A stretch of 64,000 nucleotides of DNA, taken from NCBI GenBank assembly GCA_965212205.1, contig CBDBUX010000016.1, forward strand, positions 186,001-250,000, written 5' to 3'. Made by a program: the position numbers and the translations under genes. The notes below the pieces were generated by a model. The model ran no database searches, was not told the DNA's origin, and saw only the letters and a program-made list of their open reading frames with translations. The stretch is from JAHEJJ01 sp965212205 (GTDB lineage: Bacteria; Bacteroidota; Bacteroidia; Flavobacteriales; Flavobacteriaceae). The first letter of the stretch is position 1. Each line of letters opens with the position of its first letter. Positions 44,897 through 54,007 of this stretch are shown here, one piece after another.

Positions 44897-45946
44897 TTAT
44901 AAATCCATCCTTTTTGTCCCATCCACCTGTAGAATAAAATCTGCTCCAAAAGCTTTTGCCGGGGTCTGAAAACCAGGCTCAACTTCACCATTCAAAACAG
45001 CTTTGGCGATCATAACACTGGTAATCGCGGTAAGTGTATAACCTTCCGGGCTGTGTAGCAGCGCAGCAGCCTTTTCACCTTTGGCATTGGTCGCTTCCCC
45101 GTAGACAAAACTATATGCTCTGTCCCGGCGCGCGTCCGACGGGCCCGAAGGACGGTTTTCCACTTTTTTACGCAAAAAACGCTTTATTATTCCACTTCGC
45201 ATTATACCTCCAAAATGGTTTTGAAGTCGGGCCATCCTCAGGGCGGAAGAGGAGACTGCGGTATAGGTTTCGATATTGGGAATGCCGGTACTGTGGTAGG
45301 CGGTCGAGACATCTCCCCAGGGAATGGACATCATTTGGTAGGATTTGCCTGCTACTTCTAACTTAAAGGTCTTTTTGGCCATAGGTACCCTGACGATCCG
45401 GCCATCGGCACGTTCGGCAGAACCCGCACCAAGCCCTTCGATCATAGTCATTGCGGTTCCGCGTGAAATACCCCCACCAACACTTCCAAAGCCTAGTTTT
45501 AGCCGGGTGGCATCGGGCAGCTTTTGCTTTAAATAGACAGCCATACAGTCGGTAGGCACCACATCGAAGCCCACTCCCGGCATAATGACCACCTCTTTAT
45601 CCTTCGCCTTTCCATTAAACCGGGAAGCCATTTCAAATACCGCGATCTCACCGGTAATATCAAGATAGTGGACCCCTTTCCTCATACATGATTTGATCAT
45701 CGGTTTTGCCGTAAACATAAATGGTCCGGCCGCATGTAATACCAGTTCAACACCTTCCAGTGCCCTGTCTACTTCATCACTATTGTCCAGATCAAAAACC
45801 CTGTATTCCAGATCATTGGCCGTCGCAAGAGATTTAATGGCCTCCTTATTACGACCCGCAAGAATAGGTGCCAAATCGTTCTCCAAGGCATATCTGGTGA
45901 TGAGCTGGCCGGTATATCCGTTTGCCCCGTAGAGGAGAATTTTCAT
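44897..45946 (-). CDS. Saccharopine dehydrogenase-like NADP-binding protein (trans-acting enoyl reductase type)
   Basis: A 349-residue protein from ATG 45946 (MKILLYGANGYTGQL), with the N-terminal Rossmann motif GANGYTG, GRNKEAI, and the conserved MPGVGFDVVPTDCMA followed by a catalytic-like domain with GGISRGTAMTM. Members of this group reduce or dehydrogenate varied substrates and are usually annotated as saccharopine dehydrogenase NADP-binding. An ATG eight codons earlier (45970) is possible. True saccharopine metabolism is not indicated by neighbours. Confidence 0.8.
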   Translation of the reverse strand: MKILLYGANGYTGQLITRYALENDLAPILAGRNKEAIKSLATANDLEYRVFDLDNSDEVDRALEGVELVLHAAGPFMFTAKPMIKSCMRKGVHYLDITGEIAVFEMASRFNGKAKDKEVVIMPGVGFDVVPTDCMAVYLKQKLPDATRLKLGFGSVGGGISRGTAMTMIEGLGAGSAERADGRIVRVPMAKKTFKLEVAGKSYQMMSIPWGDVSTAYHSTGIPNIETYTAVSSSALRMARLQNHFGGIMRSGIIKRFLRKKVENRPSGPSDARRDRAYSFVYGEATNAKGEKAAALLHSPEGYTLTAITSVMIAKAVLNGEVEPGFQTPAKAFGADFILQVDGTKRMDL

Positions 45947-46016
45947 ATTATGTCTCTTATCATTTGTCATATAGGCCGAATTGAAACCAATAAAGGATAT
46001 CTACCTGTATGAAACA

Positions 46017-46736
46017 TTATTTTAGCATGTCCGTTCCCAAATACTTATCGTCCTTATTATAATACCAGGCCCTGGTTTTAGGCATCCGGATTTCACCGAT
46101 TTCCTCCTCCCCGCTCAGCAGTATATATTCGCCGGTATTTTTTTTGGGTTGTCCGTTTTCATCCGAACGGTAAAACTGATAAATCTCCATCGCATGGGTT
46201 TTCGGATCAAAATAAAAATACCAGATATCAGTACCTACCTCAGCATCATAATCGACCCGCAAAACCGAATAATCCTTCCCTTTAAAATTCCTGAATTCCA
46301 CCTCCGGACTGAGTTTTGTACCCGGATCTTTTAGCTTCATTGGCAATCCATACAGATAGGTATAATAATTCCGATACATTTTTGCCCGCTCACAAGTCAG
46401 ACCATACTCTTCTGCCTCGGCTATGGAGAAATCGCTACTACTATTCCATTTCACCAGACAACTGTCCTTACCGACCTCATATTCAACAATACTGCTATCT
46501 CTTGACGCCTTCACATAAAACGAACCTGATTTATTGTCGATATATATCGTGCTCAGCCGGTCGGGTGCATCGGGGGTTTCCAATTGAATATTTAGCGAAT
46601 CTCTAAAAACAGACCACCGATCTTCAGGATCGTGATATGCCATGCTCTTTTGTAGTATTTGTTCTGCTGTAAGTGCCTCGCTACAACCCCAGCAGAGAAA
46701 TAGTATAAATATCAATACGTGAAAAAGAATTTTCAT
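46017..46736 (-). CDS. DUF6503-like lipoprotein
   Basis: A 239-residue secreted lipoprotein (lipobox CWGC, Cys18). The mature part begins ALTAEQILQKSMAYHDP, typical of a Bacteroidota family related in fold to LolA/LppX-type beta proteins (DUF6503). Later aromatic-rich segments such as YRNYYTYLYGLP and WYFYFDPKTHAMEIYQFYRS support that family. Function unknown. Confidence 0.75.
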   Translation of the reverse strand: MKILFHVLIFILFLCWGCSEALTAEQILQKSMAYHDPEDRWSVFRDSLNIQLETPDAPDRLSTIYIDNKSGSFYVKASRDSSIVEYEVGKDSCLVKWNSSSDFSIAEAEEYGLTCERAKMYRNYYTYLYGLPMKLKDPGTKLSPEVEFRNFKGKDYSVLRVDYDAEVGTDIWYFYFDPKTHAMEIYQFYRSDENGQPKKNTGEYILLSGEEEIGEIRMPKTRAWYYNKDDKYLGTDMLK

Positions 46737-46857
46737 ATAGATGGGTAAGCCTCCAAAAATAATGCTTTCTTCCTATTTTCAGTTAAAAACAAAAAAGACT
46801 TCCCTATCGCCACGCGAGAGGCGATCTCAAAATATTATAAAACAAACCTATCTTAAT

Positions 46858-46986
46858 TCAGATCAGCGAGCAATCCTCCATTTGGATGCGATCGGTTTGA
46901 GCAGTGGAATCGTAATCCTCGTCTTTGTCTTTCCTACAGGCACAAAGCAGGAGCGCTAGAGCCAAAACCCAGGCTAGATTTTTCAT
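46858..46986 (-). CDS. Small putative lipoprotein (42 aa)
   Basis: A 42-codon frame with ATG at 46986: MKNLAWVLALALLLCAC followed by a charged tail RKDKDEDYDS and ending ...MEDCSLI. The Lys-hydrophobic-LCAC start is a convincing lipoprotein signal; the mature part is only about 25 residues. It may be a genuine short lipoprotein or a remnant of a longer gene. The rest of the 363-bp gap between 46737 and 47099 shows nothing else. Confidence 0.45.
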   Translation of the reverse strand: MKNLAWVLALALLLCACRKDKDEDYDSTAQTDRIQMEDCSLI

Positions 46987-47099
46987 TTTTGCGTATTAAA
47001 GGTTAGAGGAGGAACTTCTTAAATGTATGAAACCAGTCTGAAATATGCAATTGTTATTACCGGTTATCCGGAATAAATTCTTCTTTAACTACTTGATAA

Positions 47100-49253
47100 T
47101 TAGTTTCTAAACCTTTGCCTTTCCCAAAGATCACTATACGCACCTCTACTTTTCAGTAGTGTAGAATGTTTTCCCTGCTCTACCAGGCGTCCTTGTTTTA
47201 AGACCAAGATCTGATCTGCCATAACCGTACTATTCAACTGATGAGATATAACGATGACCGTTCCACCGCCGGAAACAAATTTGCCGACAACTTCCTTCAC
47301 CGCTTGTTCTGATTTGGCATCCAGTCCTGCAGTAGCCTCATCCAGGATCAATATCCTGGGCGCCCGGTATAATGTTCTGGCAATGGCAATCCGTTGTTTT
47401 TGTCCGCCTGAAAGCGTTGCCCCATTCTCGCCGATTTCAGTGTTGTATCCATGGGGCATACAGCGTACAAATTCATCGATTCCCAAATCCTCTAATAGTT
47501 TCATGATTCTGGGTAAATCGGGGGTTTCCCCCAGCACGATATTATCTAATATACTACCATTGAAAAGCTCTACATCCTGAGGGACAACGCCGATTGTTCT
47601 CCGAAGACTCATCTTGTCTGCCAGAGATAAATCGATAGAACCGATTTTGATCCTCCCTTCGTTTAGAGGGTAGAGCTGCATCAACAATTTTACCAAAGTG
47701 CTCTTGCCACTTCCACTCTCTCCTACTACCGCAGTGATTTTCCCTTGCCTTATGCAGGCATTGAAATTTTTGAATAGTTCTATACGATGACCATATCTAA
47801 ACCCGATATTCTCAAAACAGATATCCCCAACAATTTCATTATGCAGTTCAAGTTGGTTCGCCCTGTGTTCGCGCTCGAGATCCATAATCTCGAACAAGCG
47901 GTCTGCTGCAATCAGGGCATTTTGAATTGTTTTATTCGCACCGATGAGTGCTAGCAGAGGCTGATTAAAATAGCCGGCGAGTGCATAGAATGAAAGCAAT
48001 TCTCCTGCAGTGATCTGGCCTTCGAGAACATAGCCCGCACCGGTCCATAACATTAACACCATAAAAAACGAGGCCAGGAACCGGGTAGAGTCGGTGGCCA
48101 GGATATCGTTCATAGTAGACCTATAAAAGGTGAATAATAAAGCGACAAAACGATTTTCCGTTTTTTTGGCGGTGAAAGGCTCCATCCCGAATGCTTTCAC
48201 TGTTCTGATATGGGTAACACTCTCTACAAGCTGACTCTCAAGGAAGGCAGAATCTTCCATTAACTTTCGCTCTACCTTTTTGTTGACATGATTCATAAGC
48301 AGGTATATCACCAGATAAACCGGAATAATCACCAATACCAATAACGCAAGGCGCCAGGAATACGTGAACATCAATAGAAATGCAAATACTACGATGAGGA
48401 GGTTTACCAGCATGTCTATGGCGGTATTGTTGATAAACGCTCGGATTTTAACCGCATCGTTAATCCTGGAGATAATCTCACCCACCTGCATGGTATCAAA
48501 AAAACGCTGTGGTAACCTCAGCAGATGCTTATAATACCCAAGAATCAATCTTGCATCGATCAACTGGCCGGTTTTTAAAACAAAGACCCTCCTTTTTAAC
48601 CCGATATATGCTTGTAACAAAATAATTCCTATCATTATAAGACTCAGAAGATTCAAAAGGTTCCTGTTGCCGTTGAGCAGGACTTGATCTACGATCTTCT
48701 GAACATAAACCGAGATCCCTAAACCGAGTAGGGTATAGATCAGGGCACCAAAAAGAACCTGAAGGAAAACCTCTTTATGTGGACGAACCAATATCCAAAA
48801 TCGCTGCCATGGTGCCTGTACTTCAAAAAGTGGTTGATTGTCTTGTTTCTTGGCCAATAAAAGTACGACCCCGGTCCATCGTGCCTGAAATTCGCTGATC
48901 GTACAGGTTTGCATCTTGCCATAGGCCGGGTCCATCATCCGTACTCCTTTCCTTCCGACCCCATACAGGACTACATAGTGAAAGTTTTGGGTAGATTGAA
49001 GCGAGACATGTGCGATGGCAGGCCGGGGCAGTTCAGATAAGTATTCTTTCTTGCATTTCACTCCCTTGGCACTGAGACCTACCTTTTCTGCCGCTCCCAC
49101 AAGGCCCAGCATACTGGTACCCTGACCATCGGTTCGGGCCAGCTGACGAACTCGGGCGATTGGTACCCTTAGCCCAAAGTGATGGGCCACCGAGACCAGG
49201 CAGGCTGGTCCGCAATCATTAGCATCGTGCTGTTTAACATTGCGGGATCTCAT
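47100..49253 (-). CDS. Peptidase-containing ABC exporter (C39 peptidase, bacteriocin/RiPP type)
   Basis: A 717-residue PCAT-type exporter. N-terminal C39 cysteine protease (1-135): catalytic Cys in NDCGPACL, His in FHYVVLYGV, Asp in MDPAYGK. Six-helix membrane domain from about 160 to 450. ATPase domain: Walker A GESGSGKSTL, signature LSGGQKQRIAIARTL, Walker B ILILDEATAGLD, and ISHQ. Such exporters cut double-glycine leaders and secrete the peptide through HlyD and an outer-membrane channel. It follows the HlyD gene directly. No double-glycine precursor was found nearby. Confidence 0.93.
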   Translation of the reverse strand: MRSRNVKQHDANDCGPACLVSVAHHFGLRVPIARVRQLARTDGQGTSMLGLVGAAEKVGLSAKGVKCKKEYLSELPRPAIAHVSLQSTQNFHYVVLYGVGRKGVRMMDPAYGKMQTCTISEFQARWTGVVLLLAKKQDNQPLFEVQAPWQRFWILVRPHKEVFLQVLFGALIYTLLGLGISVYVQKIVDQVLLNGNRNLLNLLSLIMIGIILLQAYIGLKRRVFVLKTGQLIDARLILGYYKHLLRLPQRFFDTMQVGEIISRINDAVKIRAFINNTAIDMLVNLLIVVFAFLLMFTYSWRLALLVLVIIPVYLVIYLLMNHVNKKVERKLMEDSAFLESQLVESVTHIRTVKAFGMEPFTAKKTENRFVALLFTFYRSTMNDILATDSTRFLASFFMVLMLWTGAGYVLEGQITAGELLSFYALAGYFNQPLLALIGANKTIQNALIAADRLFEIMDLEREHRANQLELHNEIVGDICFENIGFRYGHRIELFKNFNACIRQGKITAVVGESGSGKSTLVKLLMQLYPLNEGRIKIGSIDLSLADKMSLRRTIGVVPQDVELFNGSILDNIVLGETPDLPRIMKLLEDLGIDEFVRCMPHGYNTEIGENGATLSGGQKQRIAIARTLYRAPRILILDEATAGLDAKSEQAVKEVVGKFVSGGGTVIVISHQLNSTVMADQILVLKQGRLVEQGKHSTLLKSRGAYSDLWERQRFRN

Positions 49254-50414
49254 TCACCGGTTTTGGTTTTCAACAACTTCGCCATTTCGTTTCCTTGGAT
49301 TAAGCCAGTCTTCCAGCTTATCGAAGAATAATGAGAATATGTTTCGCCTGATGATAAAGTAACTCGTAGTCAGGGTCATCCCTTTAGATATCTCTGCGCC
49401 ATAACCATTGGGCAAGGCCAGACTGGTGTTCTTAAAGCCACAGAAAACCCTGAAATACGCCTGGTTGTTCTTTAGGGTAATGTTCTTATCAATTTCCTTT
49501 ACGTAGCCTTCAAGCACGCCCCACTCCTGGTAAGGAAAGGCATCGAGTTGAAAGCGGACTGGTTGTCCTAATTCTATCCAGCCAATATCCCTGGGAAGAA
49601 CTATGTTTTCTACAATTAACTCGCCCAAAGGTGAAATAACACCCAGCTGTTCGGCGGGTCTTACCACCGCGCCGATCTCCAATCCATAAACCTGCTCCAG
49701 AACGCCATCTATTGGCGCGAGCAGGTAATAATCCTTCAAACTTGAGGACAGTAGGGTGGATCGAATATTACCCTGCTTTAGTTTTTCTATCAGCCGTTGT
49801 TTATCCCGCTCCCAGACCAGGCGTTGGTTTTGTACATAGAGCCTGAGGGCCTTTATAGCCTGGGTGAGTTGTAGTTCGTATTCTTCAAATTCAGACAAAG
49901 CGATTACGTGCCTGGTATAAAGTTTCTTATATCTGTTATAATTCATGCGAGCCGATTTCAATTTATTTTCTAACATGGCTTTCTCCGTTTGATAGGCTAG
50001 TAATTGCTGCTTAACAGCCGCTGTCTCTACCTGACCATATTTGGATTTAAGCAAATTGCTAAGATCCTTTTTTATACGATTATCAATCAGCCGCATCGAA
50101 TCTACTTGTACTATCTCATTGGTGATTCCATCAACCGAAAGGGCGAGCAAGGTATCGCCCTTACGTACCATTTGATTATTGTCCATATTGTGATAAATCA
50201 GTTTTCCGCCTACGGCCGAGTTAATGGTGATGTTTTCAGAAAGCGGGCGAATCAGTCCCCTGCTTTGACTAGTGATATCTATGTTGATCCATGGCAAAAT
50301 GAATAAGGCTACAGACAAAGCCCAAAGAATACATATGTATAGCGAGGGGCCTTTGATCCTGTTTTTGTAGATCAGGTTTTCCATGGTATGTATAGGATCG
50401 TTATCTGGTTTCAT
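49254..50414 (-). CDS. HlyD-family secretion adaptor
   Basis: Periplasmic adaptor linking the ABC exporter to an outer-membrane channel. From ATG 50414 (MKPDNDPIHTMENLIYKNR) it is 386 residues: one N-terminal membrane helix (YICILWALSVALFILPWI), biotinyl-lipoyl half-motif GGKLIYHN, a long coiled coil (about residues 110-220), the second lipoyl half GVLEQVYGLEIGAVV, and a beta barrel. Upstream starts up to 50489 would place basic residues before a second helix and are less likely. It ends right where the C39 exporter begins. Confidence 0.9.
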   Translation of the reverse strand: MKPDNDPIHTMENLIYKNRIKGPSLYICILWALSVALFILPWINIDITSQSRGLIRPLSENITINSAVGGKLIYHNMDNNQMVRKGDTLLALSVDGITNEIVQVDSMRLIDNRIKKDLSNLLKSKYGQVETAAVKQQLLAYQTEKAMLENKLKSARMNYNRYKKLYTRHVIALSEFEEYELQLTQAIKALRLYVQNQRLVWERDKQRLIEKLKQGNIRSTLLSSSLKDYYLLAPIDGVLEQVYGLEIGAVVRPAEQLGVISPLGELIVENIVLPRDIGWIELGQPVRFQLDAFPYQEWGVLEGYVKEIDKNITLKNNQAYFRVFCGFKNTSLALPNGYGAEISKGMTLTTSYFIIRRNIFSLFFDKLEDWLNPRKRNGEVVENQNR

Positions 50415-50790
50415 GAAACAGAGATTTAACCTAAAAATGGTCAGGCGGCGGAGCCCAACCAGCATCCAAAGTAACCCTGTCCACTGCACTACCTATGCAA
50501 TCAAACGATGATTATAAATCGGGTTTTCATCAGGTTCGGTACAAAAAAGCTATTGTAAAACAATATCAATACTGACCTATTTGACCTTTGATAACGGCCA
50601 CAATATCTCTTCAGCTTGTTTTTTCTACATCTTATCGAGCTGAATTTTAGCACTATAGGCAATTAATGCAGGAATTATCTGTTTTAATATATTTCAACAA
50701 CCATTTGTCTTATTTTCTGACGGTTTGTCCAAAGCACTAAAACTTATTTCAATAATTATTGTTTAATTAGGTGTAGAAAAAAAATCCCCT
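50415..50790. other. Divergent intergenic region between exporter and Ala-rich protein genes
   Basis: About 376 AT-rich bases. It should contain promoters for both sides; no clear TTTG/TAnnTTTG pair was found. A 26-codon frame (50495-50575) lacks signal or leader features. No double-glycine leader peptide is present in any frame examined. Confidence 0.5.
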
Positions 50791-51354
50791 ATGAAACAAC
50801 CAAGACTTAAAGTATTCTTTTTAGCCATTTCTTTATCTGTGATGGCACCTATGACCGTCTTTGGGCAATGTGATATTTTCCAAAGTGAAATAATCGGTGT
50901 AAAACAACATGCAGAAGAAGTTCAAAAGATTGTCGGCCAGGTAGAAACCTTTGCCGAAAGCGCGGCCTTCGCAGCAAATTATAGTGCCGCTCGTGCACAG
51001 GCCAGGAAGGCGCAGATATTCGCAGGTGAAGTATTAGGTTCGGCTTATGAAGCCGTAAATATGGCTGCGGAAGCACAACATTATTCCGGTAGTTGTGGTA
51101 AAGATGATGTAAAAAGTTATACGATCGATGCAGAACGATATGCCATTGATACCAGAGATTTTGCCGATGAAGCGTATACCAACGCCAAAAAGGCCAGTGG
51201 AGCCAGGAACCTTGGCGATGTACGATATTTTATGAGAAAATCGCTCGACGCAGCAAAAGAAGCTCAAAAGTCTGCCGATGCTGCTGTTTATGCTGCTTCC
51301 GATGCGCTTTACAGTTGTGATCATACCACTGTTACAGCAGGAGGTAACGAATAA
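50791..51354 (+). CDS. Secreted Ala-rich helical protein of unknown function
   Basis: A 187-residue protein with a Sec signal (MKQPRLKVFFLAISLSVMAPMTVFGQ). The mature part is alpha-helical by composition: Ala-rich stretches such as ESAAFAANYSAARAQARKAQ and SLDAAKEAQKSADAAVYAASDAL, with acidic and basic residues spaced for coiled coils. Cys occurs after the signal (QCDIF), centrally (SGSCGKDD) and near the end (YSCDHT). No family is recognised. It is divergent from the HlyD/C39 exporter and followed by a strong terminator, so it is monocistronic. It has no GG leader, so it is not an obvious substrate. Confidence 0.8.
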   Translation: MKQPRLKVFFLAISLSVMAPMTVFGQCDIFQSEIIGVKQHAEEVQKIVGQVETFAESAAFAANYSAARAQARKAQIFAGEVLGSAYEAVNMAAEAQHYSGSCGKDDVKSYTIDAERYAIDTRDFADEAYTNAKKASGARNLGDVRYFMRKSLDAAKEAQKSADAAVYAASDALYSCDHTTVTAGGNE

Positions 51355-51377
51355 TATCAACTATCGTATCGAATTGA

Positions 51378-51404
51378 AACCGCAACATATGTTGCGGTTT
51401 TTTT
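51378..51404 (+). terminator. Terminator of the Ala-rich protein gene
   Basis: Perfect palindrome AACCGCAACATATGTTGCGGTT followed by a run of seven T, starting 24 nt after the stop. The stop of the convergent serine hydrolase (51403) lies inside its T-run. Confidence 0.9.
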
Positions 51405-53088
51405 ATTTTTTGACGAACATAAGATCATATACCCGGCCAGTACTCACCTTCATGCCGTTCACTTTACCATCTTCGGATCTTTGCATATGGATCTTGATGC
51501 CACCAGGGGCTTCTATCTGGTCTTCCCTGATAATGGTTAAAGGAATATCTCCAAGTCGGAAATGTTTGGCAAGGAGCTTGCCGTTCTTAAAAATGATTTG
51601 ATATTCGGTCATCAATTCAGGGCAAAAATATGTTCCTACATATGGGCTTATATTATACGTTGAAGGGTCTATCGGTATATATTTGCCGAATTGATATTGC
51701 TTCCCGTTACCCTCGGTAACCTTCATTCCACGATTATTATTTTCATTGGTGAATTCGACTGTTACATGTGTGGCGATATTATGCATTTCGAACTTATTAA
51801 AATCGACAGGAACTAGTGCGGTCTTATTGTTTTCGCTTCGTATATACCTCAGCGTATCTTTCTCCAGCTTGATTTGCCTGGAGAGCTGATCCTCCTCGCT
51901 CCAGTAATGACCTTCAAATTGCTTTAGGTGCTCCGGAGACAAGCTTTTATATATGCTCGGTTCTCTCTCTTCCTCGCCTGTCTTACTCTCGTCTTCCAGA
52001 TAAAGATCTGCCACTTTCATCGCCAGGTTCCACGGATTGGAATCTGCAAAATTACTCATGGTAATCACCGCCAGGTTGTTTTCAGGAAAGCGAGCCAGAT
52101 AAGACCTGTATCCGGCATCGGCACCACCATGTTGAATTTGCTTATGTCCTTTATAGGTGCCGACAAATTGACCATATGCCCCGCCAAAGGTCTCCCCATT
52201 GTTGAGTGTTGCCAGAGTATTCATCTGATCGATCATGGCCTGGTTGCCTATCTTAGGGTTTTGGAAATTCAGCGTCCACAACGCAAGGTCTTCCGCCGTG
52301 GTAAACAGACTTGTTGCACCGGCATTAGCATAGTTTAAGCGGCTTTTTTTGTAATTGTCCTCGGCCTTTGAATACGAATAGGCCCGGTCTTTCACAATCT
52401 TCTCATGATCGTCATAAAACAATGTCTTTTCCATTTTAAGCGGTCCGAACATTTTCTTTTGTGTGAATTTTGGAAAGGTGAAACCAGATACCCGAGACAC
52501 TACTTCAGCCAATAAAGTAAATCCTGTATTGCAATAAACATATTTTTCGCCGGGCTGAAAATTCAGTTCCTTTTGCTGTGATACCAGCCTAAGAATGTGT
52601 TCTGTGGTGATTACATCGTCCATTCTCCAGCCTCCGATCCTGAGCAAATCCCACTGATCGCGCAATCCGCTGGTATGTGTGGCGAGGTGCCTCAAACTTA
52701 TCGTGGTCCCGAAATCCGGGACTTCCTTAATATATTTTCGGATATCGTCATCGAGGGAGAGCTTGCCTTCTTCCTGTAACAACAAAATAGCAAAAACCGT
52801 AAACTGCTTGGAAACCGAGGCGACATGAAATACCGTTGAAGGTTCTACCGGAATATCGTATTCGAGGTTGGCACTGCCATAGCCATTTTTAAACACCACC
52901 TTCCCGTCTTTTACCACTGTTACAGACACTCCCGGTTTTTCAAGACTGTCATAATCCTCAAATATCTTATGGATCATAGCTACGGTATCCTTCCCGGTAT
53001 CCGATTTCTTATAGATCTCGACCTGGGCCGAAGAATTTATGGGAAAACAGAAAATACTGGTAAACAATACTATTATGATATATTTCAT
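51403..53088 (-). CDS. Serine hydrolase of the beta-lactamase/penicillin-binding-protein-like family
   Basis: Secreted hydrolase of 561 residues from ATG 53088 (MKYIIIVLFTSIFCFPINSSAQ, a clean signal peptide; an upstream start at 53130 would precede it). The class C beta-lactamase-like domain has SxxK in VASVSKQF, YSK in AYSYSKAED, and HGGADAGYRS as the third motif. The C-terminal 170 residues form one or two lipocalin-like domains frequent in this Bacteroidota group. Likely a peptidase or esterase on peptidoglycan-related or D-amino acid substrates rather than a resistance gene. Confidence 0.88.
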   Translation of the reverse strand: MKYIIIVLFTSIFCFPINSSAQVEIYKKSDTGKDTVAMIHKIFEDYDSLEKPGVSVTVVKDGKVVFKNGYGSANLEYDIPVEPSTVFHVASVSKQFTVFAILLLQEEGKLSLDDDIRKYIKEVPDFGTTISLRHLATHTSGLRDQWDLLRIGGWRMDDVITTEHILRLVSQQKELNFQPGEKYVYCNTGFTLLAEVVSRVSGFTFPKFTQKKMFGPLKMEKTLFYDDHEKIVKDRAYSYSKAEDNYKKSRLNYANAGATSLFTTAEDLALWTLNFQNPKIGNQAMIDQMNTLATLNNGETFGGAYGQFVGTYKGHKQIQHGGADAGYRSYLARFPENNLAVITMSNFADSNPWNLAMKVADLYLEDESKTGEEEREPSIYKSLSPEHLKQFEGHYWSEEDQLSRQIKLEKDTLRYIRSENNKTALVPVDFNKFEMHNIATHVTVEFTNENNNRGMKVTEGNGKQYQFGKYIPIDPSTYNISPYVGTYFCPELMTEYQIIFKNGKLLAKHFRLGDIPLTIIREDQIEAPGGIKIHMQRSEDGKVNGMKVSTGRVYDLMFVKK

Positions 53089-53163
53089 TACACCTGCATT
53101 ATTAGTTAGTAAGCATGTTTTTAAAGTCATCCTGAAAAGTACAAAATTGAAAAGAGGCTATTG

Positions 53164-53544
53164 CTATGGAGAAACTCTCCAGGGAGGATTCTTACGGTTT
53201 TCACCGGCATGGTAGAGAATGAGTTGGTTCCCATCCGGATCGCGAAGTCGTGCCTCCCTCCAAAGCCAACGCCGATTTTCGGGCAATTCATCGAACAGGA
53301 TCCCTTCTGTCTTTAGATCTTCCACCCAGGCATCGAGCCTGTCCGATTCAAAATACACATAGACCCCATCTCCCTTGGGTAATTCCTCCACCAGATGCAG
53401 GGAAAAAGTGGACTCTCCCTCGGGCAATTCAAATCGGGCGTAATGGGGCAAAGCCTTAACGATAAGTTTCATACCCATAATCTGGTAAAAGATTATCGAT
53501 TTTTCCACATTTTTAGTGGGAACCGTTATCTGGTTAAGTCTCAT
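53164..53544 (-). CDS. VOC (glyoxalase/bleomycin resistance) family protein
   Basis: A 126-residue vicinal-oxygen-chelate protein with two beta-alpha-beta repeats: RLNQITVPTKNVEKSIIFYQ at the start and RRWLWREARLRDPDGNQLILYHAGENR at the end. The final Glu-type metal site is replaced by the LILYHAG segment; metal-binding His and Gln positions are only partly visible. Substrate unknown. Confidence 0.82.
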   Translation of the reverse strand: MRLNQITVPTKNVEKSIIFYQIMGMKLIVKALPHYARFELPEGESTFSLHLVEELPKGDGVYVYFESDRLDAWVEDLKTEGILFDELPENRRWLWREARLRDPDGNQLILYHAGENRKNPPWRVSP

Positions 53545-53581
53545 TCCGCCACGTAAATAATTGCGCTACCGACAAATCCAT

Positions 53582-54007
53582 TCAGGAGTTTACCTTTTTT
53601 TTCTTGAGTTGCACTACCCGTACCGGGGCACCCCAGTCTCCGGGAACATTACGAGTGGTTAAAATATGATAGCTCCCATCTCCACCGAGAAAAGTTGCTT
53701 TTTGCCTATACACCACCGTACTGATGCGATGAAATCGAATGGCATAACTGCACATCACACAGGGTTCCTTTGTACTTACCAGTACCGCTCCCCTCAGATC
53801 CTTGCCAAGTTTTTTGCGTGCTTTTCGTATCGCCTCCATTTCAGCATGGCAGCTTACATCTTCTTTAGAATTGGAGGCCTCTTCCGCTTCGGCTATAATT
53901 TTTCCCCCTACCATCAATACACTGCCCACAGCGCTATTCCCATTTGTCTCTGCCATTTCAGCCAGTTCCTCACAGCGCTCCATTACACTCCAATAGTCTT
54001 CCATCAT
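53582..54007 (-). CDS. Nucleoside deaminase (cytidine/deoxycytidylate deaminase fold)
   Basis: A 141-residue zinc enzyme: the HAE motif in SCHAEMEAI and the Cys pair in EPCVMCSYA are the zinc/proton-shuttle signatures. It is shorter and more divergent than tRNA adenosine deaminase and resembles guanine/cytosine deaminase-like proteins. Two adjacent ATG codons exist; the first overlaps the gap stop by 4 nt, indicating translational coupling with gap. Confidence 0.85.
   Translation of the reverse strand: MMEDYWSVMERCEELAEMAETNGNSAVGSVLMVGGKIIAEAEEASNSKEDVSCHAEMEAIRKARKKLGKDLRGAVLVSTKEPCVMCSYAIRFHRISTVVYRQKATFLGGDGSYHILTTRNVPGDWGAPVRVVQLKKKKVNS

Noticed and set aside
50495..50575. 26-codon ORF as exporter cargo
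   Set aside because: No double-glycine motif, no leader-like acidic helix, and no other coding evidence.
51403..53088. Beta-lactamase resistance gene
   Set aside because: The long C-terminal domains and the chromosomal context fit the broad serine hydrolase group rather than a resistance enzyme.
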